A DNA stretch of 36,009 nucleotides from Methylovulum psychrotolerans (GTDB taxonomy: Bacteria > Pseudomonadota > Gammaproteobacteria > Methylococcales > Methylomonadaceae). The position numbers were made by a program, and so were the translations under genes. The notes below the pieces were generated by a model that searched no databases, had not been told where the DNA came from, and worked only from the letters and a program-made list of their open reading frames with translations. Numbering within the stretch: the first letter of the stretch is position 1; each line of letters starts with the position of its first letter. Shown here in pieces: positions 17,201 through 24,728 of the stretch. The stretch is taken from NCBI RefSeq assembly GCF_002923755.1, contig NZ_PGFZ01000018.1, positions 7,291 to 43,299 on the forward strand. Direction: 5' to 3'.

Positions 17201-17871
17201 TCGCTGATGTAAAATTGGTACAGCCAGCCGATGATTTCGATGTCTTGCCAGTCTTGTTCGGGAATGGCGGCGACCAGTTTGGCAATGACCGAATCGGTCA
17301 GCAATAAGTTGTCGGGCAGCAGCAGTTCGCTTTCGTTGTCGATACGCTCAAACAGGAACGGCATGGCCTTGGCTAAGGCGTTGCATTGGGCAATCAGGGC
17401 CAGGCGGTATAACTCGCCGTCTTTGTCGCCCGCCAGTTTGAGCGCGATGGCTTGCTCGGCGTTCAAATCGGGCAAGCCGCCGTTTTGCGCCAGTTCCGCC
17501 GCCGCGTTCAGCAGTTCCGGCAAGCCGCCGTCCCGGCTGGACAGGGCGCGATAACCGTGGCTGAGGTAGTCGTGGATTTCCATATAACGCAAGGCGGCAA
17601 AACGGTTAAACCAGGTGTAGGCCACGGCCTCCAACGTCTGGCTAAAGCCATCTTTGTCGATACGGGCCAGCAGTGCGTCCCGTTGACGGCTGATTTTGGC
17701 AGGCCAGGACTGTCCGGCAATGATGACGAAATCACCATTTTTTTCCGCTGGCGCAATGGCCAGTGTGCCGTTTTTCTCCGCCAGCCCGATCCGGTTGGCG
17801 CGGGCGGTGACGGCGGCGATAAAGTCTTTCCGCGCTTGGGGGGCGTAGGTTTTGAGTTTGGCTTTGTTCAT
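14194..17871 (-). CDS. pglX: BREX type I adenine-specific DNA methyltransferase PglX
   Basis: The 1225-residue protein is full length for BREX-1 PglX. The SAM-binding motif I is VLDPACGSGHILVEAY at about residues 315-330, and the N6-adenine catalytic motif IV is VVANPPYMGG at about 513-522. The C-terminal half contains the target-recognition part, then a conserved helical tail. PglX methylates host DNA at a non-palindromic site and is required for both modification and phage exclusion. The ATG overlaps the vapC stop by 4 bases (ATGA). The section coding for roughly residues 530-920 (about 15.1-16.3 kb) is visibly more AT-rich than the rest, consistent with an exchanged target-recognition domain. 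Confidence 0.95.
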   Translation of the reverse strand: MNKAKLKTYAPQARKDFIAAVTARANRIGLAEKNGTLAIAPAEKNGDFVIIAGQSWPAKISRQRDALLARIDKDGFSQTLEAVAYTWFNRFAALRYMEIHDYLSHGYRALSSRDGGLPELLNAAAELAQNGGLPDLNAEQAIALKLAGDKDGELYRLALIAQCNALAKAMPFLFERIDNESELLLPDNLLLTDSVIAKLVAAIPEQDWQDIEIIGWLYQFYISEKKDQVIGKVVKSEDIPAATQLFTPNWIVKYLVQNSVGRLSTMANPESTLKNEWEYYIGPAEQTPEVQTQLDALIQSRRAEDGGSLNPETITVLDPACGSGHILVEAYAVLKAIYLERGYPLRSIPRLILEKNLYGLDIDDRAAQLAGFALLIKARADDRRLLDNPPQLNVLAIQASNNLNLPLLWQRLDVNRQSQRGTTSSLFADPQTDLTQAIDDSQYQLIKNTLALFEHAETFGALIQIPAGYAKPLQDLLAQCQTLASQGDSFQKTAATTLLPFIRQAVILAMQFDVVVANPPYMGGKGMNPALKAFAKRTFPDSKSDLFAMFMERGFQWCKPTGFNSMVTMQSWMFLSSYEAMREKLLKERTLSCMVHMGNGVMGIAFGTAATVMLNRHIDDYAGSFSFCDYADLVEGERPRVFPVPNHRYKIAKPDRFKFIPGAPISYWVSDNVRTVWSKSQLIEGIAFPRKGLDTGENDKFLRRWFEISFDKFTPLSNSSTGQTLHWVPCQKGGARRRWYGNHEFVVLWEYSGAAIKNHQGSNIRNERYYGNEGVTWSTLTSGDFTTRYCPSGFIFESKGAVCFPKLTNDGSLILGFTNTKLANEFFSALSPTMDYHEGPFGKLPIVRPIAPDVVIRNVEDAKLVAKQDWNSFEISWDFTENQLICQKQNIPAATIRPVIPVGMTAFSDKAANPIYISTSLEQCFKQWQLKNHEAITQMKRLEEENNRLFIEAYGLQDELSPDVPEEQITLTRADREKDSQRLVSYAVSCMMGRYSLDAPGLIYAHAGNIGFDPDRYPSFPADADGIVPITDELWFEDDAANRLNEFLLAVWGADTQDENLAWLAASLGQKPTETAQETLRRYLAGSFYKNHLQTYKKRPIYWLFSSGKHGAFQALVYLHRYHEGTLSRMRTEYVVPLTGKMQSRLDMLEKDAAAAVGNATRSKLNKDIERLRKKHLELLAYDEKLRHYADLRIALDLDDGVKVNYGKFGDLLAEVKAVTGGKDE

Positions 17872-18290
17872 CCTGCGTAATCCTGTAAACGCACAATATG
17901 ACCAATGTCTTGTGCTTTGCGGTAGTAAACTTCATCGGCAGTGATGAATTTTGAGCCGGGTGTGTGTAATGCAACGGCGTGGTAGAGGGTATCGAACAAA
18001 TGATGCCGATAACGGATGGAGAGATCGATTGCTGTTGTATAAATCTCTGGCCCTTGGGTGATGTGACATTCGACGCACAACAAATCAAACAGGTCATCTA
18101 GGGCTTCATCGGGCTTTTCGCGGGCCAGTACCGCCGCCACTTCCGCAATAAAATGCGGCGGTTGCAGTAGTTGGATTCGTCCCGCGCCCACACTTTCCAA
18201 AATGCCCAATGCCAAGTCGCAATCAGTTTCATTATCCCGCCCCTGAAAGAACCATTTGATGGCGACGCTAGCATCGACCACCAATATCAT
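17868..18290 (-). CDS. vapC: PIN-domain ribonuclease toxin VapC
   Basis: The 140-residue protein fits type II VapC toxins: VDASVAIKWF at residues 4-13 carries the first catalytic Asp, FIAEVAAVL near 47-55 the conserved Glu, and LFDTLYHAVAL near 97-107 with FITADEVYY near 114-122 carry later acidic residues (LFDTLYHA, FITAD). All positions of the acidic quartet appear intact, so the enzyme is probably active as a Mg-dependent RNase that cleaves tRNA or rRNA when the antitoxin is lost. ATG overlaps the vapB stop by 4 bases, and the TGA overlaps the pglX ATG by 4 bases. The toxin gene thus sits within the BREX operon, between brxC and pglX, which would tie loss of the locus to toxicity. Confidence 0.9.
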   Translation of the reverse strand: MILVVDASVAIKWFFQGRDNETDCDLALGILESVGAGRIQLLQPPHFIAEVAAVLAREKPDEALDDLFDLLCVECHITQGPEIYTTAIDLSIRYRHHLFDTLYHAVALHTPGSKFITADEVYYRKAQDIGHIVRLQDYAG

Positions 18291-18520
18291 GGACGGCCTT
18301 CTTCGCGTGCTGCACGAAATTCTGCTTCGGTGATTGCCGGCGCATGTTTGCGCCGTTCTACTATACTTGCAATCGCATCGCGGCTGCGTTGTTTACGCTG
18401 GGCACGTTCAACGGCTTCGCGCATCAGTTCGGCAATGACGGCACTCTTGTTTTGTCCTTGGTAAGCGATGTTAAACGCTTCTTTAACATCGTCTGGGATG
18501 CTGAAATTCATAGTGGCCAT
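18287..18520 (-). CDS. vapB: VapB-type ribbon-helix-helix antitoxin
   Basis: The 77-residue protein has a short N-terminal strand (MATMNFSIPDDVKEAF) followed by two helices (YQGQNKSAVIAELMREAVE), the layout of ribbon-helix-helix antitoxins. The charged C-terminal tail, rich in Arg/Glu, would wrap VapC. AGAGAG lies about 6 bases before the ATG. A 19-bp palindrome lies 17-35 bases upstream of the start and is the likely autoregulatory operator. A second in-frame ATG three codons on is possible as the start. Confidence 0.82.
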   Translation of the reverse strand: MATMNFSIPDDVKEAFNIAYQGQNKSAVIAELMREAVERAQRKQRSRDAIASIVERRKHAPAITEAEFRAAREEGRP

Positions 18521-18536
18521 AGTAATCTCTCTTAGC

Positions 18537-18555
18537 TTGTTGAAGTTTTCAACAA
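18537..18555. promoter_or_regulatory. Palindromic candidate operator upstream of vapBC
   Basis: TTGTTGAA-GTT-TTCAACAA is a perfect inverted repeat with 8-bp arms and a 3-bp centre, located in the 77-bp gap between the brxC stop and the vapB start. Ribbon-helix-helix antitoxins typically bind such repeats near their own promoter. It suggests a second, internal control point in the BREX operon. A weak terminator is less likely because no T-run follows. Confidence 0.6.
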
Positions 18556-18597
18556 ATTATTGAGTATCGCCGGAGAAAATGCAAGTCATTGCGGATT

Positions 18598-21500
18598 TCA
18601 CTGAATCCGGGCTTTTTTGCCTTCCCGCAGTATGGCCATCAGGGATTGCCTGAGTTTGGCAAGGTAAGCGTCCACTTCCGCTTCGGTTTCCAGATAGCTT
18701 TTGTCACTGAGCGCTTGGGCATTAAGCACTTTAACAGGTTTTGGCGCGGTGTGGTTGCTGGGTTTGCTGACGGTTGCCGTGCCGGGCGCTTTATCGCCAA
18801 CCAGCGGCGGCTTTTGGCTGGCGGCAATCTTATCCATTGCCGTATCCAATAAGGTGCCGGTCTGTTCGCCCAGATAGCGGATTTGGGGGATGCTGGCCAA
18901 TCCGGCAATTTTGCTTTTGAGCTGTTGCAGCGGGTATAAGGCCTTATTGCGCAAAGCCATATCCGCTTGCACTTGCGTCAGGGCGGTGTCAATTTCGGCC
19001 AGCTTCTCCCCAATGGCCAATAAGGCGTTTTCCCGTTCGCTGTCCGCCAGTCGCCCGTTAACCGCGCCGACCGTGCCGAGTAAAGGGGCGATACGGTTGA
19101 TCTGGCCGTATGGGGCCGGATTATCCCGGATAAGGTTTAGCTCTTTGAGGGCGTTGGCGGCGTTACCGTCTTGCTGCAAGGCTTCGTGGTTGTCGGCAAA
19201 ATTAGCCAATGCGTCCAACATACGCTGCCAGGTTGTCAGTTGGGTTCTGTAGAAACTGGTGACATCGTGGCTGTCTTCCCGCAAATCCAGCCAATCGTCT
19301 TTGCCCGCCAGGAAGGTGTCGATGAATTCGTAACTGTCGCGGATCGCCAGTTGTTTGCCTATCTTGGCAAGGGTCTGGTCAATGACGGTTTTGCCGGGAT
19401 GATATTTCCCCGCCGCCACATGGCTGGTGTTTTTGAGTTCGTTTTGCCAGAGCGTGAAGCTGTCACGGATATCCGCGACCAAACCGTCCTCCTCTTCCCT
19501 AGGCAGTTTGGCAAACAATTCACGGTGCAAGTCGCGTGCGCGTTTGAGCGAGACGCTATCCGCCGATTTTCGTTTGAGCAGGGAGACTTGTTTAAAACGG
19601 ACGGCTTTGGTCAAGGGGTCTATGGCCGCTTTGGGTTCAATGTCAGCGCCTTCGAGCATCAATTTGATCTCACCCACCATGTAAAGCCGGGCGACTAGCA
19701 AGACGATCTCCCATTCCGGTTTCCAGCCCCACGGGATGCCGGTAAACCGGTCGATGAGGTCGGACAGCAACACGCGCTTTTCTGAAGCCGCCAGTAACAG
19801 GTATTGGCGCAGTTCGTTGACCGCGAGCGGGTTGAGTTCTTCGTTTTGGGTATCCGGCAACAGCGGCCTAATGTCATCGCCGGCAAGGACGGCTTTGATT
19901 TCGGCGACGGGGTCAGGTGTGCGGTATTTGAGATAGGGCAGTTTGTAGTAGGTGTTGCCGATCAAATAATTGCCCAGTTCATCCAGCAAGCCAGCCGGGT
20001 TAAGTCCCGCCTTAAGGTCGGGTTTTTGCCCCAGCACATAAAAATCCCCGGTCACCATCAGTGTGCCGAGCTGTTCGGTCAGGCGCAGTTTCCGCTCGCG
20101 GTTTTCATCCTTACGGTCAGCGAGGATGCGTTTTAATGATGGCGTGGCTTGGTCGGCCTTAGGGCTGATGATGTATTTTTCAATTTGCAGGTACAGCGTC
20201 AGCTCTTCATAAAGGCGTTGGCCTTCCGCCATGCGCAGGATAGCCCGGCCTGCCGATTCGCTGCTGCGTAATACACAGGTGGCCTCGTACAGCTTTTCAT
20301 AGTCATCGCCTAAGGGCGTGAGTATTTCCAGCGTTAAGGCATGGTGGGCGGTTTTCCACGGCGCACCATCAAGCAGGCGGTTAAATTCGTAGTCGCCTTT
20401 GGTGTCACGGTGGCGGACTTTGGTTTGGCTGCGGAGGATGTCCTCGAAAACCAGTTCGGACAGCAAGCGGGCACGTTCTGAAGCTGACACCTCGACATGG
20501 CCGAGTTCCCTGGCGACATCGCGTTCTTCATTGGTCAGGAAAAACCAGTGGTCGCCGTTACGGCTGACCAGTTGCTGTTGCTCCAGCCGGGCCAATGATT
20601 CTTGGATACGGCGTTTGAGCTTGAGTTTGTCGGCATCGACTTCCTCAAGACACAGCGTCGCCAAATTGTCGATGGTGGGCTTGATGGTTTCTGAAATGTA
20701 GCGGATCAGGAACAAGGCCTTGAGCAATTGGGTGTCGTAGGGTTCCAGTGCCGGGTTATCAGGGGCTTGGTCAATCGACTTTTTGGCGATGCTGTCAATA
20801 AAACTGTCGATGGACGGATAAAAGTCATACAAGGGTATTAGGGCGTTAATGGCCTTGCCGGCGTTTTGCACTGCCGCCGACTGGAAGGCGTCCAATAAGG
20901 AGCGTTCACCGCGTGACAAATGTTTGCCGGTCGCCCCCACTTTGCGGACCGACTCGAAGATTTTTTGTAAGAGTTGGAATTGGTAAGGGGTAAACGGATA
21001 AAAGGCGACAAATTCCGCCGCATCCTTAAAGCCCCGCAGGTGGGTGGTATTGCCCTGAAATGACAGTTGGTTGTTGATAATGTCGCCTTTTTGGGCATAG
21101 ATGTCGCGTAAGGCCACATGGGCGGCTTCGGTTTTGGACAGCAAACGCTCACCAATCACTTCGTCGGTGTTGGAGCTGGCCAAGGACAAGCGGGTATGGA
21201 AGCGGGCTTGGATTTTGGAAAAGTCTTGGGACTGGGTTTTGTTGGTGCCGCCGATGGCAGCGTCAATATCTTCTTGGCTGGTGACGATCACCCAGGCGCG
21301 TCCTTGGCACAGCGTGCCCAACTGCTCGACGATAGTTTGCAGGCTGAGCATCAGTTGGGTGTTGTCGCCGATAAACTGCCCGACTTCATCGGCCAGAAAA
21401 ATGACCCGGTGGCCGTCGGGTTTGCTGTCCAAATAGTCCCGCACCAACTTTGCCAAGCCTTCAATGTTGATGCGGTAGCTGTCACGGGCGTTGTCAAACC

Positions 21501-22203
21501 AACGTCCGGCGGATGCTTCCGTCATGTTGAGGGCTTGCGCCAAGGCGGCGACCACGTCATCACGCAGGAAGTCCACCGCATCGCGTTCCTGTTCCCAGGC
21601 ATTGCCGTTTTGGCTTTGGAAGACGGTTTTAAAGGTGCCGTAAGCCCCTTTGGCGATCAGGTAACGCTCCATTTCGGCGATATGCGGGGCATCACCACAC
21701 AGCCCCAGCTTTTCGTTAAACACCCGCAGAAACACTTGGACAATGGCGTCGCGTTCGGATTTGGCGTCCGCTTTGGCATCGATGTTAAACAGGATGACAT
21801 CGGCAGTCCCTTTAATGGCCCGATGGATGTCCGCCAACAGCAACGGGTCTTTGATTTTCTGTCCGTCAAAGAAATCCGCCGCTTTTTTCCGGTCGCCGGT
21901 GTTGGGGTCAACCGCCTCACGGTTTTCCAACAAGTAGGAGAGGATTTTGATGTAATGGGATTTCCCTGAGCCGAAGAACCCGGAAACCCAAACGCCCATC
22001 CGGGCGGTAATGGTCGGGTCTTTGGGCTGTTCGGCGGCGGCCAGGTAAGCGTCGAAGAATTTGCGGAAGTATTCGGTAAGCTGTTGGGTGACGACGTACT
22101 CTTCCAATTCCTGCCAGATGCTTTCCGCATCCAATTGGTCGGCCTTGATGACCCCATTGATCGGGCGGTCAATCGGCTTGGTGAACAGTTCCTTTATTTC
22201 CAT
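18598..22203 (-). CDS. brxC: BREX system P-loop ATPase BrxC
   Basis: The 1201-residue protein has the signature BrxC opening (MEIKELFTKPIDRPINGV) and Walker A GFFGSGKS at residues 75-82, with VIFLADEVGQFIGDN around 264-278 as the Walker B region. The C-terminal third is largely helical (DUF6079-type region), with a low-complexity linker rich in Pro/Lys before the end. Length equals typical BrxC (about 1200). BrxC is a large ATPase of the BREX complex and is required for defence. It begins 28 bases after the brxB stop with only a weak purine-rich ribosome site, so coupling to brxB is likely. It ends 77 bases before vapB, the largest internal gap in this part of the operon. Confidence 0.96.
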   Translation of the reverse strand: MEIKELFTKPIDRPINGVIKADQLDAESIWQELEEYVVTQQLTEYFRKFFDAYLAAAEQPKDPTITARMGVWVSGFFGSGKSHYIKILSYLLENREAVDPNTGDRKKAADFFDGQKIKDPLLLADIHRAIKGTADVILFNIDAKADAKSERDAIVQVFLRVFNEKLGLCGDAPHIAEMERYLIAKGAYGTFKTVFQSQNGNAWEQERDAVDFLRDDVVAALAQALNMTEASAGRWFDNARDSYRINIEGLAKLVRDYLDSKPDGHRVIFLADEVGQFIGDNTQLMLSLQTIVEQLGTLCQGRAWVIVTSQEDIDAAIGGTNKTQSQDFSKIQARFHTRLSLASSNTDEVIGERLLSKTEAAHVALRDIYAQKGDIINNQLSFQGNTTHLRGFKDAAEFVAFYPFTPYQFQLLQKIFESVRKVGATGKHLSRGERSLLDAFQSAAVQNAGKAINALIPLYDFYPSIDSFIDSIAKKSIDQAPDNPALEPYDTQLLKALFLIRYISETIKPTIDNLATLCLEEVDADKLKLKRRIQESLARLEQQQLVSRNGDHWFFLTNEERDVARELGHVEVSASERARLLSELVFEDILRSQTKVRHRDTKGDYEFNRLLDGAPWKTAHHALTLEILTPLGDDYEKLYEATCVLRSSESAGRAILRMAEGQRLYEELTLYLQIEKYIISPKADQATPSLKRILADRKDENRERKLRLTEQLGTLMVTGDFYVLGQKPDLKAGLNPAGLLDELGNYLIGNTYYKLPYLKYRTPDPVAEIKAVLAGDDIRPLLPDTQNEELNPLAVNELRQYLLLAASEKRVLLSDLIDRFTGIPWGWKPEWEIVLLVARLYMVGEIKLMLEGADIEPKAAIDPLTKAVRFKQVSLLKRKSADSVSLKRARDLHRELFAKLPREEEDGLVADIRDSFTLWQNELKNTSHVAAGKYHPGKTVIDQTLAKIGKQLAIRDSYEFIDTFLAGKDDWLDLREDSHDVTSFYRTQLTTWQRMLDALANFADNHEALQQDGNAANALKELNLIRDNPAPYGQINRIAPLLGTVGAVNGRLADSERENALLAIGEKLAEIDTALTQVQADMALRNKALYPLQQLKSKIAGLASIPQIRYLGEQTGTLLDTAMDKIAASQKPPLVGDKAPGTATVSKPSNHTAPKPVKVLNAQALSDKSYLETEAEVDAYLAKLRQSLMAILREGKKARIQ

Positions 22204-22231
22204 CTGGCTCTTTTCTCTATTGGCGGCGGTG

Positions 22232-22819
22232 TTATTGCGCTTCAGGTATCAACCTGAAGGCACGGTAGTAATGGTCTTCGGACAGTTTGTTGAACAGGCG
22301 CAATGAATAGCCGTCGTAACGGCCCGGGTAAAACATCAGTAACGGTGTTCTGCCCATTAAGGGATGCAGCGCCGACAGTAAGGTGTGCGTCCTCAGCAGG
22401 GGATACGCGCTGCCGACCCCCCACAGGATCAGCACGTCGCAGTTGTCCAGACCGGCCATCGCCACGATTTTTTGCGCCAATTTGTCTTCCTTAAGCACGG
22501 GGCGTAAGGCGGACAGGATAGCATCGTCACCTTTAGTGCGCTGCATTTCGATAGCCTTGTCGAGCAGCTTGCGTTCCTCAAGCACTTGGATCACGAGGTC
22601 AAATACGTTAACGGCTGCCGCACGGATGGGCGGTTGTGACTTGTTCAGCCGGGCGATCACCGTCCGGGTCAGAAAATCCCGCATGTCCAGTTCGCGTTCG
22701 GGCGGATAGTCAAAAATCCAAAAGCCAATTTCATTGCCGAGGCCTTTGCTGTTTAAGAAGTCATCGGAGGCAATTTTCGGCAGGATTTGATTGAGCCGTT
22801 CTTCAAAAGTCAATGCCAT
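22232..22819 (-). CDS. brxB: BREX protein BrxB (DUF1788)
   Basis: The 195-residue protein matches DUF1788: FEERLNQILPKI at the start, then GNEIGFWIFDYPPERELDMR around residues 29-48 and VLILWGVGSAYPLLRTHTLL in the second half, with LLMFYPGRYDGYSLRLF near the end. BrxB is a core BREX-1 component of unknown biochemical role. The ATG shares one base with the brxA stop (TGATG), so translation is directly coupled. Confidence 0.94.
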   Translation of the reverse strand: MALTFEERLNQILPKIASDDFLNSKGLGNEIGFWIFDYPPERELDMRDFLTRTVIARLNKSQPPIRAAAVNVFDLVIQVLEERKLLDKAIEMQRTKGDDAILSALRPVLKEDKLAQKIVAMAGLDNCDVLILWGVGSAYPLLRTHTLLSALHPLMGRTPLLMFYPGRYDGYSLRLFNKLSEDHYYRAFRLIPEAQ

Positions 22820-23412
22820 CAGACCCGCTCCAGCAGTCCGATTAAGGCGGTGTCGCCATGGGCCGACAGGTAATGCCGGACATCGGGATGTAAAGATTGC
22901 GGGGTCAGTTTCATGCTGCCGGAATTTTCAAGATAGTTGGCTTCGGCCAGGATACGGCGGATAACCTGGAATAATTTGGCTTGTGTTGCGGCCGACCAGT
23001 GCGCCACGGACGGGTCCCTATGCCGGCATTCGCTTAAGAAGCCGTCCCAATCGAGCGGGGATAGCGCCAAATCTAACCGGCGTTGATGGCCGATATAAAC
23101 GTCCCTTATATAATCGGCCAGCAATTGGCTGTGCTTGGCGGCGGCAACCAATAAAAGTTGGATGCTCACCTCTTTTTCCCGATGGGCGATCATGTCCCAA
23201 CCGGTGTCATCAAGCGTCTTCAGGCGTTTTCTGATCAAACCGGCTTGGCGTAACGCCGTGGCCGGCGCTTTCTTTTGCAAGAGGTTATCGTCAACTAAGG
23301 CCTGTTTCCAGGCCTTATCGTCAGGACGGCCCAATAAAAATGCCGCGATACGGCGGCTTTCCAAGGGCATCAGGGAGCCGGCGGAAATTTCTGCGTTGTA
23401 ATAAGCGTTCAC
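22819..23412 (-). CDS. brxA: BREX protein BrxA (DUF1819)
   Basis: The 197-residue protein matches DUF1819: YYNAEISAGSLMPLESRRIA at residues 4-23, then KKAPATALRQAGLIRKRLKT. BrxA is a small helical DNA-binding protein that is part of the BREX-1 core. The start is a GTG at 23410-23412 with no strong Shine-Dalgarno sequence. There are 62 bases between the brxR stop and this start, without a recognisable promoter, so brxR and brxA probably share a transcript. Confidence 0.92.
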   Translation of the reverse strand: MNAYYNAEISAGSLMPLESRRIAAFLLGRPDDKAWKQALVDDNLLQKKAPATALRQAGLIRKRLKTLDDTGWDMIAHREKEVSIQLLLVAAAKHSQLLADYIRDVYIGHQRRLDLALSPLDWDGFLSECRHRDPSVAHWSAATQAKLFQVIRRILAEANYLENSGSMKLTPQSLHPDVRHYLSAHGDTALIGLLERV

Positions 23413-23474
23413 AGTATGTTCAAAAATTGCCCATCATGTAATCCCCATCCGTTTTTCGGACGGCTCTGTTAAAG

Positions 23475-24383
23475 CTATAACGGCGCCTCGTACCCAGGCG
23501 CAAACACTGCGCTTGATACGTTATATAAGGCAAGGTGGTTCCTAAGCCAAAGCCGATATTCATTGCCTTTAAGGCGGTGGTCTGGCGAACAATCGACAAG
23601 CCAATGCCGAAGCACATAGCCGGCGGTGGCCGCCCTGACATTTATCCGCAACACCCCCGCTATCATGCCATAGTCGCCTTCAATAATTTGGGAATGTTCT
23701 TGGTTTGGGTGCGGTACCAAGTCCAGTTCCACTATCCGGTTCCATTGTATATCCGCCCCAGGTAGCTCATGGCTTTCAATGGGGCTATTGTCAACCGACG
23801 TGGTTGCCAACATCCTGGTAAGGACAAAGTCACGGAACTCGGAGGATTTCCGGTCATACGCACGGACATGCCAACGGAGGCCATCATTGACTAAGGCGAA
23901 CGGAATGATTTCACGGACGGTCGCCCCGCTGGTGAACGATTTATATTCCATGCGGACTGCTTTTTTATTATAGATAGCCCGTGTGACCGGCGCGAGGATG
24001 TCGATGGACGGGTTATTTAACGTCAGCGGAAGTTCGCAAGCCAGCAAAGCGCCCATGCTAGACCCGCCCTCACCAAAACCTTGGGATAAGGCCGTTAACA
24101 CCCGCTCCGAAGCGTGTCGGAACGCCGCCGTGAAACCATCCCCCAACACATACCGTTTAGTTTTGCTGTCGAAATTGATGTTTTCCGGGAAGGTGTCCCG
24201 GTATTGGGCAAAGTCCCTGGTGGCGACGGCAGGCGCTATCCCAAACCGTTGGATTAAATCCTGGCGCCGCGCTTCCCCAAGAAAATACAGGCGGAATTCA
24301 ATGTAGGCCAAACGCTCCCTTTGTGCGCGGCTTAAATGGTCTAGCCCATTCGGAATAAGGTTTTCTAAGTGTTTATTTTCCAT
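23475..24383 (-). CDS. brxR: BREX transcriptional regulator BrxR (winged helix + WYL domain)
   Basis: The 302-residue protein has an N-terminal winged-helix region (QRERLAYIEFRLYFLGEARR, ATRDFAQYR) and a WYL-type ligand-binding domain (RMEYKSFTSG, EIIPFALVNDGLRWHVRAYD, FRDFVLTRM), plus a C-terminal dimerisation part. BrxR-family proteins sit first in many BREX operons and repress them by binding upstream inverted repeats. I chose the ATG at 24383; a TTG at 24419 would add 12 hydrophobic residues unlike the family. No Shine-Dalgarno precedes either start, but a -35/-10 pair ends only a few bases before the ATG, which suggests a leaderless or near-leaderless message. Confidence 0.9.
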   Translation of the reverse strand: MENKHLENLIPNGLDHLSRAQRERLAYIEFRLYFLGEARRQDLIQRFGIAPAVATRDFAQYRDTFPENINFDSKTKRYVLGDGFTAAFRHASERVLTALSQGFGEGGSSMGALLACELPLTLNNPSIDILAPVTRAIYNKKAVRMEYKSFTSGATVREIIPFALVNDGLRWHVRAYDRKSSEFRDFVLTRMLATTSVDNSPIESHELPGADIQWNRIVELDLVPHPNQEHSQIIEGDYGMIAGVLRINVRAATAGYVLRHWLVDCSPDHRLKGNEYRLWLRNHLALYNVSSAVFAPGYEAPL

Positions 24384-24390
24384 GATTTCA

Positions 24391-24419
24391 AGTATAGCCA
24401 ATAAGACTATAACAAGCAA
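24391..24419 (-). promoter_or_regulatory. Candidate sigma-70 promoter of the BREX operon
   Basis: On the minus strand TTGCTT (24414-24419), a 17-base spacer and TATACT (24391-24396) form a reasonable promoter. Transcription would start within a few bases of the brxR ATG at 24383. A second AT-rich candidate -10, TATAAT, lies further upstream near 24453-24458 without a good -35. Confidence 0.45.
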
Positions 24420-24728
24420 TCAAGCACATTAATTGACATAACTAAAACGATTATATAGAATAATCAAAATATTTTTTAGGTATTATAGTTATAACTTAAC
24501 ACCAAGCCATAATATCGATAATCGACCAAACTTAAAATTTTTTTATACTAATAGATAGTGATGAAGATAGACCATTACCCTTTAGGGGAATGAGTGCGTA
24601 AAATCAGGTATCAATATAAAATTATCCGAAGCAGGACACAGGTAGCTATGGATTAGTAAAAGGTTGACTGGCAGATGCTGACTTAGCTCTGCTTTTGCAA
24701 CAATTATTTGCCGGCTAGTTCGCACAGA
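24420..24728. other. AT-rich intergenic region upstream of brxR, no gene seen
   Basis: About 300 bases, very AT-rich near brxR, then rising in GC toward the IS1595 remnant. It contains short imperfect palindromes such as TTATAGTTATAA, which could serve BrxR binding. I find no open frame with coding character and no RNA gene. Confidence 0.5.

Noticed and set aside
21118-21969. 283-codon open frame on the plus strand
   Set aside because: It lies antisense to brxC, shows no domain or ribosome site, and its residue make-up follows from the GC pattern of the real gene.
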